NCBI GenBank assembly: GCA_030584105.1
Contig: CP129491.1
Location: 868,001-932,000, forward strand
Origin: UTCHB3 sp002050155
Lineage (GTDB): Bacteria; Bacteroidota; Ignavibacteria; Ignavibacteriales; Ignavibacteriaceae
Direction of reading: 5' to 3'
DNA length: 64,000 nucleotides
Part shown: piece after piece, positions 32,041-41,751 of the stretch
Layout: each line of letters begins with the position of its first letter
Position numbering within the stretch: position 1 is the first letter of the stretch
Position numbers and translations under genes: made by a program
The notes under the pieces: generated by a model
Databases searched by the model: none
Told to the model about the DNA's origin: nothing
Seen by the model: only the letters and a program-made list of their open reading frames with translations

Positions 32041-32789
32041 TTGGAGATCAAAATACTGGATTCATAAAGTAATAAAAGAGGTACCGAAAGTATTAACATT
32101 GAAAACGGATCGGTTCCGGGCGACAAAAACGCCGCCATAATCATTAAAATAACTATTGCGTGCCTGCGGTATTTGCTCATAAATTTTGGCGATAACAACC
32201 CTATCTTTGTGAGCAAATATGAAAGGATTGGTAGCTCGAAAATTAAAGAAGTTCCCAGCAATATGCTGAAGATTAACGACATATACTCGTCGAGCGTGAA
32301 CATATTCACCACTTCCTGGCTTCCGAAACCGGCTGCAAAACTGAGCGTCATCGGTATCATCAGAAAATAGCCGAATGCGGTTCCCAGTAAAAAACAAAAC
32401 GAAGAATAAAAAGCAGCCCACAGAACCGCTTTCTTTTCGTGCTGATGAAGCGCCGGCGCAACAAATTGCCACAAATGATAAAAACTGTAAGGTACAGTTA
32501 CTATCAGTGCAACAATGAAACTTACCTCAAAGTTTAACATCAGCTGCCCGAATGGGCGGATGTTCTGAAGTTTAACCCCTGATTGTTCCGCCGGATACAG
32601 CAGAACATAATTTATTACATCCTGAGCAAACGCGATAGAAATAAACCAAATGGGAATTACACCTGCAAATATTTTTAATATTCTGCCGCGTAACTCTTCA
32701 AGATGATCCCAGAACGACATTTCCGCTTCCGGGTTCTCATCCGGTGATTTCCCAATTAGTTTTAGTTCTGCTTGCTCTTCGCTCGTCAT
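32019..32789 (-). CDS. tatC: TatC, twin-arginine translocase receptor subunit
   Basis: A 256-residue protein with about six membrane segments. It has the cytoplasmic N-terminal motif MSFWDHLEELRGRI, in which the Glu contacts the signal peptide, and the periplasmic region FVAPALHQHEKK. It exports folded, cofactor-bearing proteins. No tatA lies nearby. Its ATG follows the glyA TAG directly and its 3' end overlaps the polyprenyl synthase gene. Confidence 0.95.
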   Translation of the reverse strand: MTSEEQAELKLIGKSPDENPEAEMSFWDHLEELRGRILKIFAGVIPIWFISIAFAQDVINYVLLYPAEQSGVKLQNIRPFGQLMLNFEVSFIVALIVTVPYSFYHLWQFVAPALHQHEKKAVLWAAFYSSFCFLLGTAFGYFLMIPMTLSFAAGFGSQEVVNMFTLDEYMSLIFSILLGTSLIFELPILSYLLTKIGLLSPKFMSKYRRHAIVILMIMAAFLSPGTDPFSMLILSVPLLLLYESSILISKWVQKNK

Positions 32790-34082
32790 CTACTTTCCGG
32801 CAAACAGAGGGAACCCCGAACAGAGTTCGATAACCTCCGCCTTAATTTTTGTCAGCATTTCTTCATTTTCATGGTTCTGAATCGCTGTATCGATCATGCC
32901 TGCAATTCTTACCATTTCATCTTCTTTCATTCCGCGGGTAGTTGCTGCGGGTGTCCCCACTCTTATTCCGCTGGTAACGAACGGGCTTCTCTGATCGAAA
33001 GGCACCATATTTTTATTAACGGTAATCCCCGCCTTGCCCAAAGCAATTTCTGCAGCTTTACCGCTTACATCTTTGTTGGTAAGATCAACAAGCATAAGAT
33101 GATTATCTGTGCCGTTTGAAATGATGTGGTAATCCCTTTTTACCAATTCATCCGCTAATTTGCGTGCATTTGTGCGCACCTGAATGACATAATCTTTGAA
33201 CGAATCCTGAAGAGCTTCACCAAAAGCAACCGCTTTAGCCATTATTATGTGCATCAAAGGCCCGCCCTGAATTCCGGGCATAATAGTGGAATCGATAAGC
33301 TCAGACATCATTTTTGCTCGCCCCGTTTTAGGTACTGTTATGCCGAAAGGGTTTTCAAAATCTTTACCCATTAAAATTACACCACCACGGGGTCCCCTCA
33401 ATGTTTTGTGGGTGGTTGAGGTAACGAAGTGGCAATGCTCGAGTGGATTATCCAACAAACCCTTGGCAATTAAACCCGCGGGGTGAGCCATATCGCATAA
33501 TAAAAATGCACCGACTGAATCGGCAATCTCACGGAAGCGTTTATAATCCCATTCTCTTGAATATGCGCTGCCACCGGCTATGATAACTTTAGGTTTCTCT
33601 CTTTTAGCAATTTCTTCAATGTTATCGTAGTTCAGCAAGCCCGTTTCTTTGTCAAGTTCGTAAGCGAGAGCCTGATAAATTTTACCTGAAAAATTAACCG
33701 GCGAACCATGTGTTAAGTGCCCACCATGAGCAAGGCTTAAACCGAGCAGTTTATCACCCGGTTTCAAAATTGTCATATAAACGCCCATGTTAGCCTGCGA
33801 CCCACTGTGCGGCTGAACATTAACATATTCAGCTCTAAAAAGTTTTTTCAGCCTTTCCCGTGCAAGGTCTTCAGCCATATCAACATACTCGCAACCGCCG
33901 TAATATCTTTTTCCGGGGTAACCCTCGGCATATTTGTTTGTAAGTACTGAACCTGCTGCTGCAAGTACAGAGGGTGATACAAAATTTTCAGAAGCGATAA
34001 GTTCTAATTTTTGGGTTTGACGCTTCGTTTCGAGATTTAATACTTCCAGAATTTCAGGATCGCTTTTAAGTGCTTCGTACAT
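32790..34082 (-). CDS. glyA: serine hydroxymethyltransferase
   Basis: A 430-residue PLP enzyme of usual length. It shows LIASENFVSPSVL, YAEGYPGKRYYGGCEYVD, HPAGLIAKG and the PLP lysine in TSTTHKTLRGPRGG near residue 225. RVGTPAATTRGMKEDEM closes the active site. It interconverts serine and glycine with tetrahydrofolate. Upstream is the TPR/barrel/lipoprotein cluster, 16 bp away; downstream tatC abuts. Confidence 0.97.
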   Translation of the reverse strand: MYEALKSDPEILEVLNLETKRQTQKLELIASENFVSPSVLAAAGSVLTNKYAEGYPGKRYYGGCEYVDMAEDLARERLKKLFRAEYVNVQPHSGSQANMGVYMTILKPGDKLLGLSLAHGGHLTHGSPVNFSGKIYQALAYELDKETGLLNYDNIEEIAKREKPKVIIAGGSAYSREWDYKRFREIADSVGAFLLCDMAHPAGLIAKGLLDNPLEHCHFVTSTTHKTLRGPRGGVILMGKDFENPFGITVPKTGRAKMMSELIDSTIMPGIQGGPLMHIIMAKAVAFGEALQDSFKDYVIQVRTNARKLADELVKRDYHIISNGTDNHLMLVDLTNKDVSGKAAEIALGKAGITVNKNMVPFDQRSPFVTSGIRVGTPAATTRGMKEDEMVRIAGMIDTAIQNHENEEMLTKIKAEVIELCSGFPLFAGK

Positions 34083-34098
34083 ATTTTTTGAACTCCGT

Positions 34099-35337
34099 TT
34101 ATTGTACCTTTAACAATTCTTCTATCCAAATATAACAACTTCCGTTGATCTTTACAGAATCACCGGGCTTGTAGCCGTTTTTTTCAAAATCTTTGGTGTC
34201 AGGCAGATATTTTTCAATCTGCGAAATTCTTTCCTGAAGCCCGGGCATTTCGGGGTCGTAACCTGAAGCGTTAAGATATTTTTCGTAGGCTAACTCGTAA
34301 ACACATTTGTCGTAAAACCCCAGTGTCCCGCACGAACGGGCAGAATTTTCGTAAACCAACCCGGAATAAAAAATTGCTTTCCCCCACCCTCCGGCGACTT
34401 CAGACGCCTTTGTGAAATATTTTATTGCTGCAGCGTAATTGTCTTTTTTCTCGAAAAGTACTGCAGCATTAAAATAATATTCCTTTACCGAAGGTTCAAG
34501 TTTTATCAATCTTAGGTAGCCTTCCAATGCTTTTTCGTCATAGTTGGTTTTTTCAGCCGAAAAGACCATCGCTTTCAGATATTTAACTGTATCGGGGTTT
34601 TCAGAGACCAAACGGGCGAGATAAATCATTGCCTCGTTATACTCTTCTTTTTCCAAAAGGAGTGAAGCAAGTGCCCAGTTGTTTGATGAACTTTCAGGTT
34701 TTAGAATATTCAATTTTCGGCGCAGGTATAATAGTCCCTCAGGTGTACCGGCGAGATCGGCAATATAATCACCCCATTTCTCTTCATTCGGATATTTTTC
34801 AAGTAGTTCTGTGTAAATATCAAGAAGTGAAAGAATTGTCGCTGTATCTTTTATTGCTACCAGAGATGAAAGGTCGGAAATCCTTCTTAGTATCCATTCA
34901 TCAGTCAAACCACTCAATTTCATAAACGCATCGTACAACGGATATACTTCAGCGAATCCTTCTTTGAAATATTTATCGAGAATAAACGCTTCATAAAAAA
35001 AGTACGACTGACTATTGTGCGGGTCTTTCAGTTTTGCTTCTTCAAAGTAACTTTTGATGTATTTTGGTGTAAACTCAAAAGTTGTATCCCCTATCACTTT
35101 TAAGAGGGTTTCAGTGTATTTTGGGTAAAACCAGACGGAATATTCCTTTATTCCGGGATGAGATCGCAATTCTGTTCCTAAAATATAGGCTGAATCATAC
35201 TGCCCAATTTCAACATATTTGGAAAAGAGATCGTACTTTGTTGCTAATGAATCAGCCGCTTTTCCGTAGCTTGAGAAAATAACGAAAAACCAAAAAATCA
35301 ACCATGAAGAAAGCCTGAACTGCTTCACAACCCTCAA
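34099..35337 (-). CDS. secreted TPR-repeat protein
   Basis: 412 residues. An N-terminal signal peptide (SSWLIFWFFVIFSSYGKAA) is followed by helix-turn-helix TPR-like repeats, clearest at residues about 215-330 (NNWALASLLLEKEEYNEAM, YYFNAAVLFEKKDNYAAA). No catalytic motif. The start is non-ATG: TTG at 35337 overlaps the upstream TGA, and a GTG three codons on is the alternative. It lies with a barrel protein and a lipoprotein, so an envelope scaffold role is plausible, but the function is unknown. Confidence 0.7.
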   Translation of the reverse strand: MRVVKQFRLSSWLIFWFFVIFSSYGKAADSLATKYDLFSKYVEIGQYDSAYILGTELRSHPGIKEYSVWFYPKYTETLLKVIGDTTFEFTPKYIKSYFEEAKLKDPHNSQSYFFYEAFILDKYFKEGFAEVYPLYDAFMKLSGLTDEWILRRISDLSSLVAIKDTATILSLLDIYTELLEKYPNEEKWGDYIADLAGTPEGLLYLRRKLNILKPESSSNNWALASLLLEKEEYNEAMIYLARLVSENPDTVKYLKAMVFSAEKTNYDEKALEGYLRLIKLEPSVKEYYFNAAVLFEKKDNYAAAIKYFTKASEVAGGWGKAIFYSGLVYENSARSCGTLGFYDKCVYELAYEKYLNASGYDPEMPGLQERISQIEKYLPDTKDFEKNGYKPGDSVKINGSCYIWIEELLKVQ

Positions 35338-36584
35338 TACTCTGTTCTAAGAAACCACAATTCGCCGACACTTAAACCGACCATTAATTTGACCGTATGA
35401 TCCTTCACCGAAGAGGGCGTTGCTCCTGAATTGAAAGAATACTGCACGCCAAGGTCTAAGTAATTTGCTGTAGAAAGCGGAATGGAAACGCCCGCACCGG
35501 CACTCATTCTGTAAGAAGACTCGCCGCCAATCAGGTATGGCAGTTTTTCGTAGCTCAACCCAAACCGGTATGAAAGATCATCAACAAACATTGATGAGCC
35601 GTGTTGTGGGTTATATTCAATTCCCGTGCTTATCTTAAAATTATTGGTGAGTGTTTCACTTACTGAGTTAGTTATGGCAAAATTCTTCCAACTTTGAGTG
35701 AGAAAATCGGCATATATCTTAGTTCTTGGGTTGAACTTAACTGAGAAACCTGCAAACAGACGGGAAGGTATAGTAACCTCAGTGTTGCCTTTTGACAGCG
35801 TATCCGGGGAACCGGTGGTGTTCATTGTGTAAACTGCATAATCACCATTCAATTTTGACTGAATTGAATATCCGAAAGAAATCCTAATATCTTCCAAATC
35901 AGAAATGTCGAAATATTTGTTCAGATTGTCTGAAAGAAGCCCTAAAGTGGATGAAAAGCCCTTAAAATTGTGTTCGCGCGTAAAAACAGCATCAACAACA
36001 GAACTTGAGTTAAATTTATTTGAAGCCTCGTATTCAATGTGCCCCATTAAAAAATCTGCAGACGCGCCGATGTTCCAGCCGAAAGGTAATCTGTACGAAG
36101 CACCCAATGATACTTTTGTAATGCCACCGTCGTAAAAATACTCTTCTTTATAGGTATCGGGCACGAAGGAACTACCGGAGTTGATACTGCCGTTTCTTGA
36201 CCCCTCGAAACTAATATCGGAATATTTATTTACGCCGAACACAACCCCAACTCCATGTGCGTTACTAACCGGTAAACCGAGGCTGAAACCCGGAAAATAC
36301 CCCCCTGCATAATAACTGCTTGCATCTGACTGCTTTACAAATGAAGCCTCAAATACCTGTCCAAAATCAGCTCTGGTTAGATTGAAACTACCGAAGGAAG
36401 CGGGGTTCATAAGGTTAACTCTGTCGGTTTCATAAAGTGCGGAACCTAACTCACCAAATGAAAGGTCGCGGGCTGTAGTTCCGTAAATTACCGTACCGAC
36501 CCCAAACCGCGAATTTGAGGTGTTAACCTGAGCGTACAAAGAACTGAAACTTATAACCAGTAAAAATAAAATACTTTTCTTCAT
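35334..36584 (-). CDS. outer-membrane beta-barrel protein
   Basis: 416 residues with a signal peptide (KKSILFLLVISFSSLYAQ). Alternating hydrophobic/aromatic strands run throughout, and the C-terminus is aromatic (GELWFLRTEY). Segments such as LSFGELGSALYETDRVNLMNPAS and the Tyr/Ser/Gly-rich strands resemble the PorV/FadL-like barrel proteins found in Bacteroidota and Ignavibacteria. Its 3' end overlaps the TPR gene by 4 bp. Substrate or partner unknown. Confidence 0.7.
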   Translation of the reverse strand: MKKSILFLLVISFSSLYAQVNTSNSRFGVGTVIYGTTARDLSFGELGSALYETDRVNLMNPASFGSFNLTRADFGQVFEASFVKQSDASSYYAGGYFPGFSLGLPVSNAHGVGVVFGVNKYSDISFEGSRNGSINSGSSFVPDTYKEEYFYDGGITKVSLGASYRLPFGWNIGASADFLMGHIEYEASNKFNSSSVVDAVFTREHNFKGFSSTLGLLSDNLNKYFDISDLEDIRISFGYSIQSKLNGDYAVYTMNTTGSPDTLSKGNTEVTIPSRLFAGFSVKFNPRTKIYADFLTQSWKNFAITNSVSETLTNNFKISTGIEYNPQHGSSMFVDDLSYRFGLSYEKLPYLIGGESSYRMSAGAGVSIPLSTANYLDLGVQYSFNSGATPSSVKDHTVKLMVGLSVGELWFLRTEY

Positions 36585-36590
36585 TAGCTC

Positions 36591-37778
36591 TTAGTCCATC
36601 TTAGTATAAGTAATTATCAGTCGCGGCCTGATAGCCGAGCCCGCATTCGAGTTTTTCAGGTAAATCGTTTCTAACCCTTCGGTAGGGTTTGATGTGGTTA
36701 AAAGGAACCCAAAATTCTTCTTTTTTGTGTAAAGTTGCCTCACTAATGTAGTGAGGTTTCCGGAATATTTGCCGTTTGAGTAGTAAAGATTTGCAGAGTA
36801 AAGAGAAGTTTTCACAAAAGTGCTGTCATTTGTTAATTCATCGAATATTCCGACAGATATTCCGTTTAAATCTTTGTTTCCGATCATTTGTTTTGTCGTG
36901 TCGGCAACAATTATCAGTTCGGCATTATTAATGAAAACATTCTCCGGAAGCTTAGAAAGATCGAAGTATAGCCTCGACTCAATCGCAGTTCCGCTTTGAA
37001 TCATCATTTCATCGGGGTTAAGTGCCGGTTTTCCGCCATCGATCACATGGGCGTCAGAAAGTGTTCTGAAACTTACAGTGGTGTCTTTATTTGAACTTAA
37101 AAATTTAAAATTCAATTCCAACCGTGGCGCATTGCTACCATCGGCGCTCCAGCCCTGAAATCCTATTAAAAAGGGTGTTGGTGCCCCCGCGCGAAGCATT
37201 AAACCGTTATTGCTGAAATTAACCGTATCAACACTGTTCTTCATCCATTCTAATGCAATTTCAGGCTTTATGCCGAAATAATAGAGAGAATCCGGATTTG
37301 GCTTGCTCGAAAAGATGTCAGCAGAAAAGTCAATATTGGGCAGTGAGTCAATTTTAACTTTCAGAGGGTCCCAAGCGGATGTTATTCTGTAGCCGTTAAC
37401 CGCCGAGACAGGAAACGACTGAAGTGTATCACCGATCGCATACGCTCTGGTCAGCACAATGCGAGCAGAAATCAACATTATACTGTCTTTTTTCAAAGCA
37501 TTTTGAGTAGCTTCATCAAAATTTATAATAAACTGCAGTAAAAGATCGGAGCGAACCCCTAAGGCATTTCCAAAAAGTGCAAACGATGCGGCACCTAAGG
37601 GTGAAATTCTTCTGAAAGTTGAAGAAGTCTGGGTGAGCGAATCAGTCTCAGAATTTAGAACTTTCACTTTTAGGAGGTCACTTCCAAGATCATCCACACC
37701 CACCGATGAGGGAGCATCAGAACATCCGGCAAACAGCAAAATAGCAGCCAGAAGAGTAATTATTTTAGTTTTCAGCAA
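36591..37778 (-). CDS. lipoprotein with DNRLRE-like beta domains
   Basis: 395 residues. The signal peptide ends in the lipobox LFAGC (Cys 19), so it is a lipoprotein. Two similar beta-rich halves contain patterns such as DAHVIDGG, SRLYFDLSKLP and INNAELIIVAD, typical of DNRLRE-type jelly-roll domains. The start must be TTG at 37778, because an in-frame stop lies just upstream and no ATG precedes the signal peptide; GGGAG sits 7 bp before it. It overlaps gmhB by 7 bp. Function unknown, surface display likely. Confidence 0.65.
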   Translation of the reverse strand: MLKTKIITLLAAILLFAGCSDAPSSVGVDDLGSDLLKVKVLNSETDSLTQTSSTFRRISPLGAASFALFGNALGVRSDLLLQFIINFDEATQNALKKDSIMLISARIVLTRAYAIGDTLQSFPVSAVNGYRITSAWDPLKVKIDSLPNIDFSADIFSSKPNPDSLYYFGIKPEIALEWMKNSVDTVNFSNNGLMLRAGAPTPFLIGFQGWSADGSNAPRLELNFKFLSSNKDTTVSFRTLSDAHVIDGGKPALNPDEMMIQSGTAIESRLYFDLSKLPENVFINNAELIIVADTTKQMIGNKDLNGISVGIFDELTNDSTFVKTSLYSANLYYSNGKYSGNLTTLVRQLYTKKKNFGFLLTTSNPTEGLETIYLKNSNAGSAIRPRLIITYTKMD

Positions 37779-38353
37779 TCGAAAACTCCCGATTTATATT
37801 TTAAAATCACTTTAGCAGAATCAAAAAGATTTAAACATGTAAAGTTTGGCAATTTATTTTGTTCCTGCAAGACAGAAAAATGCTCCCTGCCGTTGCCTGT
37901 TTGAACGAGAATAGACCTGATTCCGAAGTTTTTAGCAGCCATGATATCCGCTGTGCTATCCCCCACCATCCATGAAGCGGTTTTATCAATGTCAAATTTT
38001 TCAACGGCTTCTTCAAGCATTCCGGTTCCCGGTTTTCTGCAACCGCACGCTTCTTTTCCGCCGAAATCTTCATGGTGCGGGCAGTAGAAAAAATGATCAA
38101 CAGAGGTGTTGTAGTAAATTTCTAACAGTTGGTTTATCCGAGCGTTAACTTTGTTTACATCGTCAGCGGTCATTAGCCCTCGGGCAATACCTGATTGATT
38201 GGAAACGACCACAATCAAAAAACCGGCATCTTTAAGAAGTTTTATCCCGGCACCGGCACCTTCAATTAGAGTAACGCTTTTTGGGTCGCTTAGGTATCCG
38301 GGATCATTATTTATGGTTCCGTCCCGGTCGAGGAAGATCGTCGGGATTGGCAT
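37772..38353 (-). CDS. gmhB: HAD-family heptose bisphosphate phosphatase (GmhB-like)
   Basis: 193 residues. HAD motif I reads IFLDRDGTINND and motif II VVVSNQSG. The zinc-binding loop CPHHEDFGGKEACGCRKP and motif IV in VGDSTADIMAA are present. This fits D-glycero-D-manno-heptose-1,7-bisphosphate phosphatase, a step in making lipopolysaccharide core heptose. Histidinol-phosphate phosphatases share the fold, so the substrate is inferred. The ATG overlaps the glgA stop (TAATG). Confidence 0.85.
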   Translation of the reverse strand: MPIPTIFLDRDGTINNDPGYLSDPKSVTLIEGAGAGIKLLKDAGFLIVVVSNQSGIARGLMTADDVNKVNARINQLLEIYYNTSVDHFFYCPHHEDFGGKEACGCRKPGTGMLEEAVEKFDIDKTASWMVGDSTADIMAAKNFGIRSILVQTGNGREHFSVLQEQNKLPNFTCLNLFDSAKVILKYKSGVFDC

Positions 38354-39846
38354 TAGCCTGCAGAAACCCTTCTGTAAAGGTCGGCATATTTTTTAGCTGA
38401 GAGCTGCCAGCTAAAGTCGCTCCGCATCCCATTTTTGATTAGTGCGGTCATAGCATCTTTTCGGTTAAAAATTTCGATTGCAATCTTAACTTGCCCAACT
38501 AAAGCAGCAGGAGTGTACTCTTCGAACACTAAACCGGTTGGGTTCGGGTTGCTTTTATCAATACCTATAACTGTATCTTTCAATCCACCTGTTTTTCGAA
38601 CTATAGGAACAGTGCCGTAAAGCAACGAATACATTTGATTCAACCCGCAAGGTTCAGTTTTAGAGGGCATCAGGTAGAAATCAGAACCTGCTTCAATAAG
38701 GTGCGCAAGTTCGTCGTTAAACCCAAGATAACAGGCAAATTTCGCAGAGTGCTTTCTTGCGGTTTCTTCAAACAGCGCGTGATATTCGGTATCTCCTGTA
38801 CCGAGAAGAACTATTTGAATATTCAACTTCAACAGATCCGGAAGTGCTTTTGCGAAAAGATCTATTCCCTTGTAATTATACAAACGAGATATAACACTAA
38901 AAACCGGAATGGAATTATCGTAAGTTAAACCAAATCTTTCGATCAAATTCTTTTTGTTAGCATATTTACTATCTAACGACCTAATATCGTAGTTTTTAAC
39001 GATCAGTTTATCTGTTGCCGGGTTCCAGACTGATCTGTCGATACCGTTAATCACACCTGTAAAAGCATCACCTTTTGCCCGCAGCGCACCATCAAGCCCT
39101 CCGGTTAATGATGGGTCAGCCAGCACTTCATCTCTGTATCCGGGGCTAACAGTGGTTACATGGTCTGCAAAAATAACACCCGCTTTAAGAAAGTTCATTT
39201 TCCCGTTATGAATCGTATATTTTTCACTTCTGTACTCGTCAGGCATCCCTGTAATTTCAAACGCATAAGTTATAAATTCGCCACCGTACAGAAAGTTATG
39301 AACTGTTAAAACGCTTTTAACCCTGCTGAAAAATTCATCCTCTTTATAAACTGTTTTAATAAGTGCGGGCACAAGAGCGGTCTGCCAGTCGTTTGCATGA
39401 ATGATATCGGGTGCCCAGCCCAATTTTTTAACCAATTCCAATACTCCCCTCGAAAAGAGTGTGAACCGTTCGTGGTTATCCATATACCAGTAGCTTTTTT
39501 GCACATCTACATAAAGGCTTTTTCGATTGCCAAAGTACTCTTCGTTATCTAAGAAATAAACCTGCACGCGGTTTTTTGTTACAGGGAGAAAGGAAGATTT
39601 AACGGAAAAGTTTACGGAACGGGCGCCGAGTGATATTTTAAAATCTTTTAACCGTACTACATCGTGGATTTTATATTTGCGTGTGTCGATGGCACCGTAT
39701 CTGGGGACAACAATCCTTACCTCATGCCCAAGCTCAGTTAACTCCTGGGGAAGTGATGAAGAAACATCGGCAAGTCCACCGGTCTTTACGAAGGGAAAAA
39801 GCTCAGATGTTACAAAAAGAATTTTATACTTTTTTCCGGGAGCCAT
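38353..39846 (-). CDS. glgA: glycogen synthase (ADP-glucose type)
   Basis: A 497-residue GT5 glucosyltransferase. N-terminal KTGGLADVSSSLP is the ADP-glucose binding motif. HANDWQTALVP and the C-terminal SDFYLMPSKTEPCGLNQMYSL (given in part) with KTGGLKDTV complete the signature. It extends alpha-1,4-glucan. No other glycogen genes are in the window. First gene of the glgA-gmhB-lipoprotein-barrel-TPR run, divergent from the SPOR gene. Confidence 0.95.
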   Translation of the reverse strand: MAPGKKYKILFVTSELFPFVKTGGLADVSSSLPQELTELGHEVRIVVPRYGAIDTRKYKIHDVVRLKDFKISLGARSVNFSVKSSFLPVTKNRVQVYFLDNEEYFGNRKSLYVDVQKSYWYMDNHERFTLFSRGVLELVKKLGWAPDIIHANDWQTALVPALIKTVYKEDEFFSRVKSVLTVHNFLYGGEFITYAFEITGMPDEYRSEKYTIHNGKMNFLKAGVIFADHVTTVSPGYRDEVLADPSLTGGLDGALRAKGDAFTGVINGIDRSVWNPATDKLIVKNYDIRSLDSKYANKKNLIERFGLTYDNSIPVFSVISRLYNYKGIDLFAKALPDLLKLNIQIVLLGTGDTEYHALFEETARKHSAKFACYLGFNDELAHLIEAGSDFYLMPSKTEPCGLNQMYSLLYGTVPIVRKTGGLKDTVIGIDKSNPNPTGLVFEEYTPAALVGQVKIAIEIFNRKDAMTALIKNGMRSDFSWQLSAKKYADLYRRVSAG

Positions 39847-39867
39847 AATTTTTAATTAAGATGATTA

Positions 39868-39875
39868 CAAAAATA
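39868..39875 (-). promoter_or_regulatory. candidate -7 element for glgA
   Basis: TATTTTTG on the minus strand fits TAnnTTTG, 22 bp before the glgA ATG. No convincing TTTG partner is seen upstream. Confidence 0.35.
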
Positions 39876-39973
39876 CGAAAAAAAAAGATTTTACTCATTA
39901 TCGGCTTTCGTTATTACAAAATAACTCTTATATTTAATATTTGTTTTATTTCATAATTATCGGAAAATTTTTG

Positions 39974-40480
39974 ATGAGAACGGCTTCAATGAGAACTGCA
40001 GGAATTTTCATACTTTGGCTGCTTTTTAATTTTGTTTCTTTTTCTCAGGACAAAGAAAGTAATCTTCTGACACCTAAACCGAAGGGTACCGTAGTCTCAA
40101 ATGATGCAGCCCTAAGTTCAGAAAACGCTGTTAACACTGAGCAAAGGGTCCCCGTTTTACACACTGTATCCGAGCCTTCAGTTCCCTGGACTTCTTACCA
40201 ATCTGAAAACTTATCTCCCAATATTGTAAGGTTTTATTATAACGGTTTCCGCGTTTCGCTCGGCTCTGCTGATAGCGAAACTGAAGCTCTTTCGATTAAA
40301 AAAGAACTGGCAATAAAACTGGGGATCGATATTTTAGAGATATACAAGGAAAAGGATACCTACAGTCTAAAAGTTGGTGATTTTTACGATGAAGGTTCTG
40401 CCGCTCTGCTAATGTATCAACTCAGGCAGCTCGGGTTCTCTAAAGCAAAAATAATTGCCAATAAGGTTAATGTCTTTTAG
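39974..40480 (+). CDS. secreted SPOR-domain-like protein
   Basis: 168 residues from the ATG at 39974; a further ATG five codons later also fits. A signal peptide (FILWLLFNFVSFSQ) and a low-complexity linker precede a C-terminal domain from about residue 90. That part, FRVSLGSADSETEALSIKKELA...YSLKVGDFYDEGSAALLMYQLRQLGFSKAKI, has the two-repeat pattern of SPOR peptidoglycan-binding domains. Function otherwise unknown. The stop lies 2 bp before hutI. Confidence 0.65.
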   Translation: MRTASMRTAGIFILWLLFNFVSFSQDKESNLLTPKPKGTVVSNDAALSSENAVNTEQRVPVLHTVSEPSVPWTSYQSENLSPNIVRFYYNGFRVSLGSADSETEALSIKKELAIKLGIDILEIYKEKDTYSLKVGDFYDEGSAALLMYQLRQLGFSKAKIIANKVNVF

Positions 40481-40482
40481 TA

Positions 40483-41751
40483 ATGTTAAAAAGAATTAAA
40501 GAACCTTCCCGGATTTTAACTCTAACTACTGAGGGCACCAACATAGCAAAAGGTCTGAAAGCCCAAAACCTTTCACCTTTGGAAGGTTTTGATGTGGTGC
40601 TGGAAAATGGTTTAATCAAAGACTTTGTTCCCTCCGGCTCCTATCTTGCCACCCCGCACGAAGTTATTGATGCACACGGAAAACTGTTGCTTCCCGGGTT
40701 TGTTGAGTGCCACACTCATTCTCTTTTTACCGGTGATCGCTCCACTGAATATATTATGAAGTTAGAGGGGCGTTCGTATGAAGAAATTAGCGCTGCGGGA
40801 GGCGGAATTGTTTCAACCGTTAAAGCGCTAAGAAACACCAACGAGGACACTCTGCTTAAATTGTTGCTTACCCGTGTGGATTATTTTATTCTACAGGGTG
40901 TTACCACACTTGAAATTAAAAGTGGCTATGGACTTGACTACGAGTCTGAGTTAAAAATGCTGAGAGTGATTAACAGAGTAAAGCAACTGCGACAAACCAA
41001 TATTGTGCCGTGCTTTTTGGGTGCTCACACTGTCCCGCCGGAATTTAAACAGAATAGAGAGGGTTATTTAGAGCTGTTAACCGAAAAGCTTTTGCCTAAA
41101 GTTGCCGAACAAAAATTAGCGGGCAGATGCGATGCCTTTTGCGAATCAACGGCTTTTTCAGCTGAAGAAGTCTCTTTGGTTTTTTCCCGCGCAAAAGAAC
41201 TGGGGTTTAACCTTACTCTTCACACCGAGCAGTTTAACAATATCGGAGGATTGGAGCTTGCACTTAAAATGGGCGTTCTCAGTGTGGATCATCTGGAAGT
41301 GTTGAAGGATGAGCAAATCTCTTCGGTTGTCAATTCTGATTCAGTGGCAGTGCTTCTTCCGGGCGTTTCCTTCACTCTTAACTATCAATATGCTCCGGCT
41401 CGCAAGTTAATAGATGCCGGCGCAACTGTTGCCCTTTCCACTGATTACAACCCCGGCACTTCCAACATCAATTCGATATTTCTTATTATGGCTCTTGCAG
41501 CCCGACAAATGAAGATGAAATCATCTGAAATCTTATCCGCCTATACAATCAATGCAGCAGCAGCTCTTGGTGTTTCTGACGAAGTCGGCAGCCTTGAGAT
41601 TGGAAAACGAGCCGATTTGACAATTCTAAACCTACAGCACGAAGATCAGATTGTTTATAATACGGCACAAAATTTTAATGAAATCACGATGGTTAACGGT
41701 GAAGTGGTTTACTCAAAAAATCAAATAAGACAATCAGGTTATGAAAAATAA
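40483..41751 (+). CDS. hutI: imidazolonepropionase
   Basis: 422 residues of the amidohydrolase superfamily. The metal ligands are in ECHTHSLFTGDR near residue 77 and in TLHTEQFNN near 248. HLEVL and STDYNPGTSNINSI are family motifs. It opens the imidazolone ring in histidine degradation to formiminoglutamate. No other hut gene is visible here, which is unusual. The 3' end overlaps the next gene by 11 bp. Confidence 0.92.
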   Translation: MLKRIKEPSRILTLTTEGTNIAKGLKAQNLSPLEGFDVVLENGLIKDFVPSGSYLATPHEVIDAHGKLLLPGFVECHTHSLFTGDRSTEYIMKLEGRSYEEISAAGGGIVSTVKALRNTNEDTLLKLLLTRVDYFILQGVTTLEIKSGYGLDYESELKMLRVINRVKQLRQTNIVPCFLGAHTVPPEFKQNREGYLELLTEKLLPKVAEQKLAGRCDAFCESTAFSAEEVSLVFSRAKELGFNLTLHTEQFNNIGGLELALKMGVLSVDHLEVLKDEQISSVVNSDSVAVLLPGVSFTLNYQYAPARKLIDAGATVALSTDYNPGTSNINSIFLIMALAARQMKMKSSEILSAYTINAAAALGVSDEVGSLEIGKRADLTILNLQHEDQIVYNTAQNFNEITMVNGEVVYSKNQIRQSGYEK

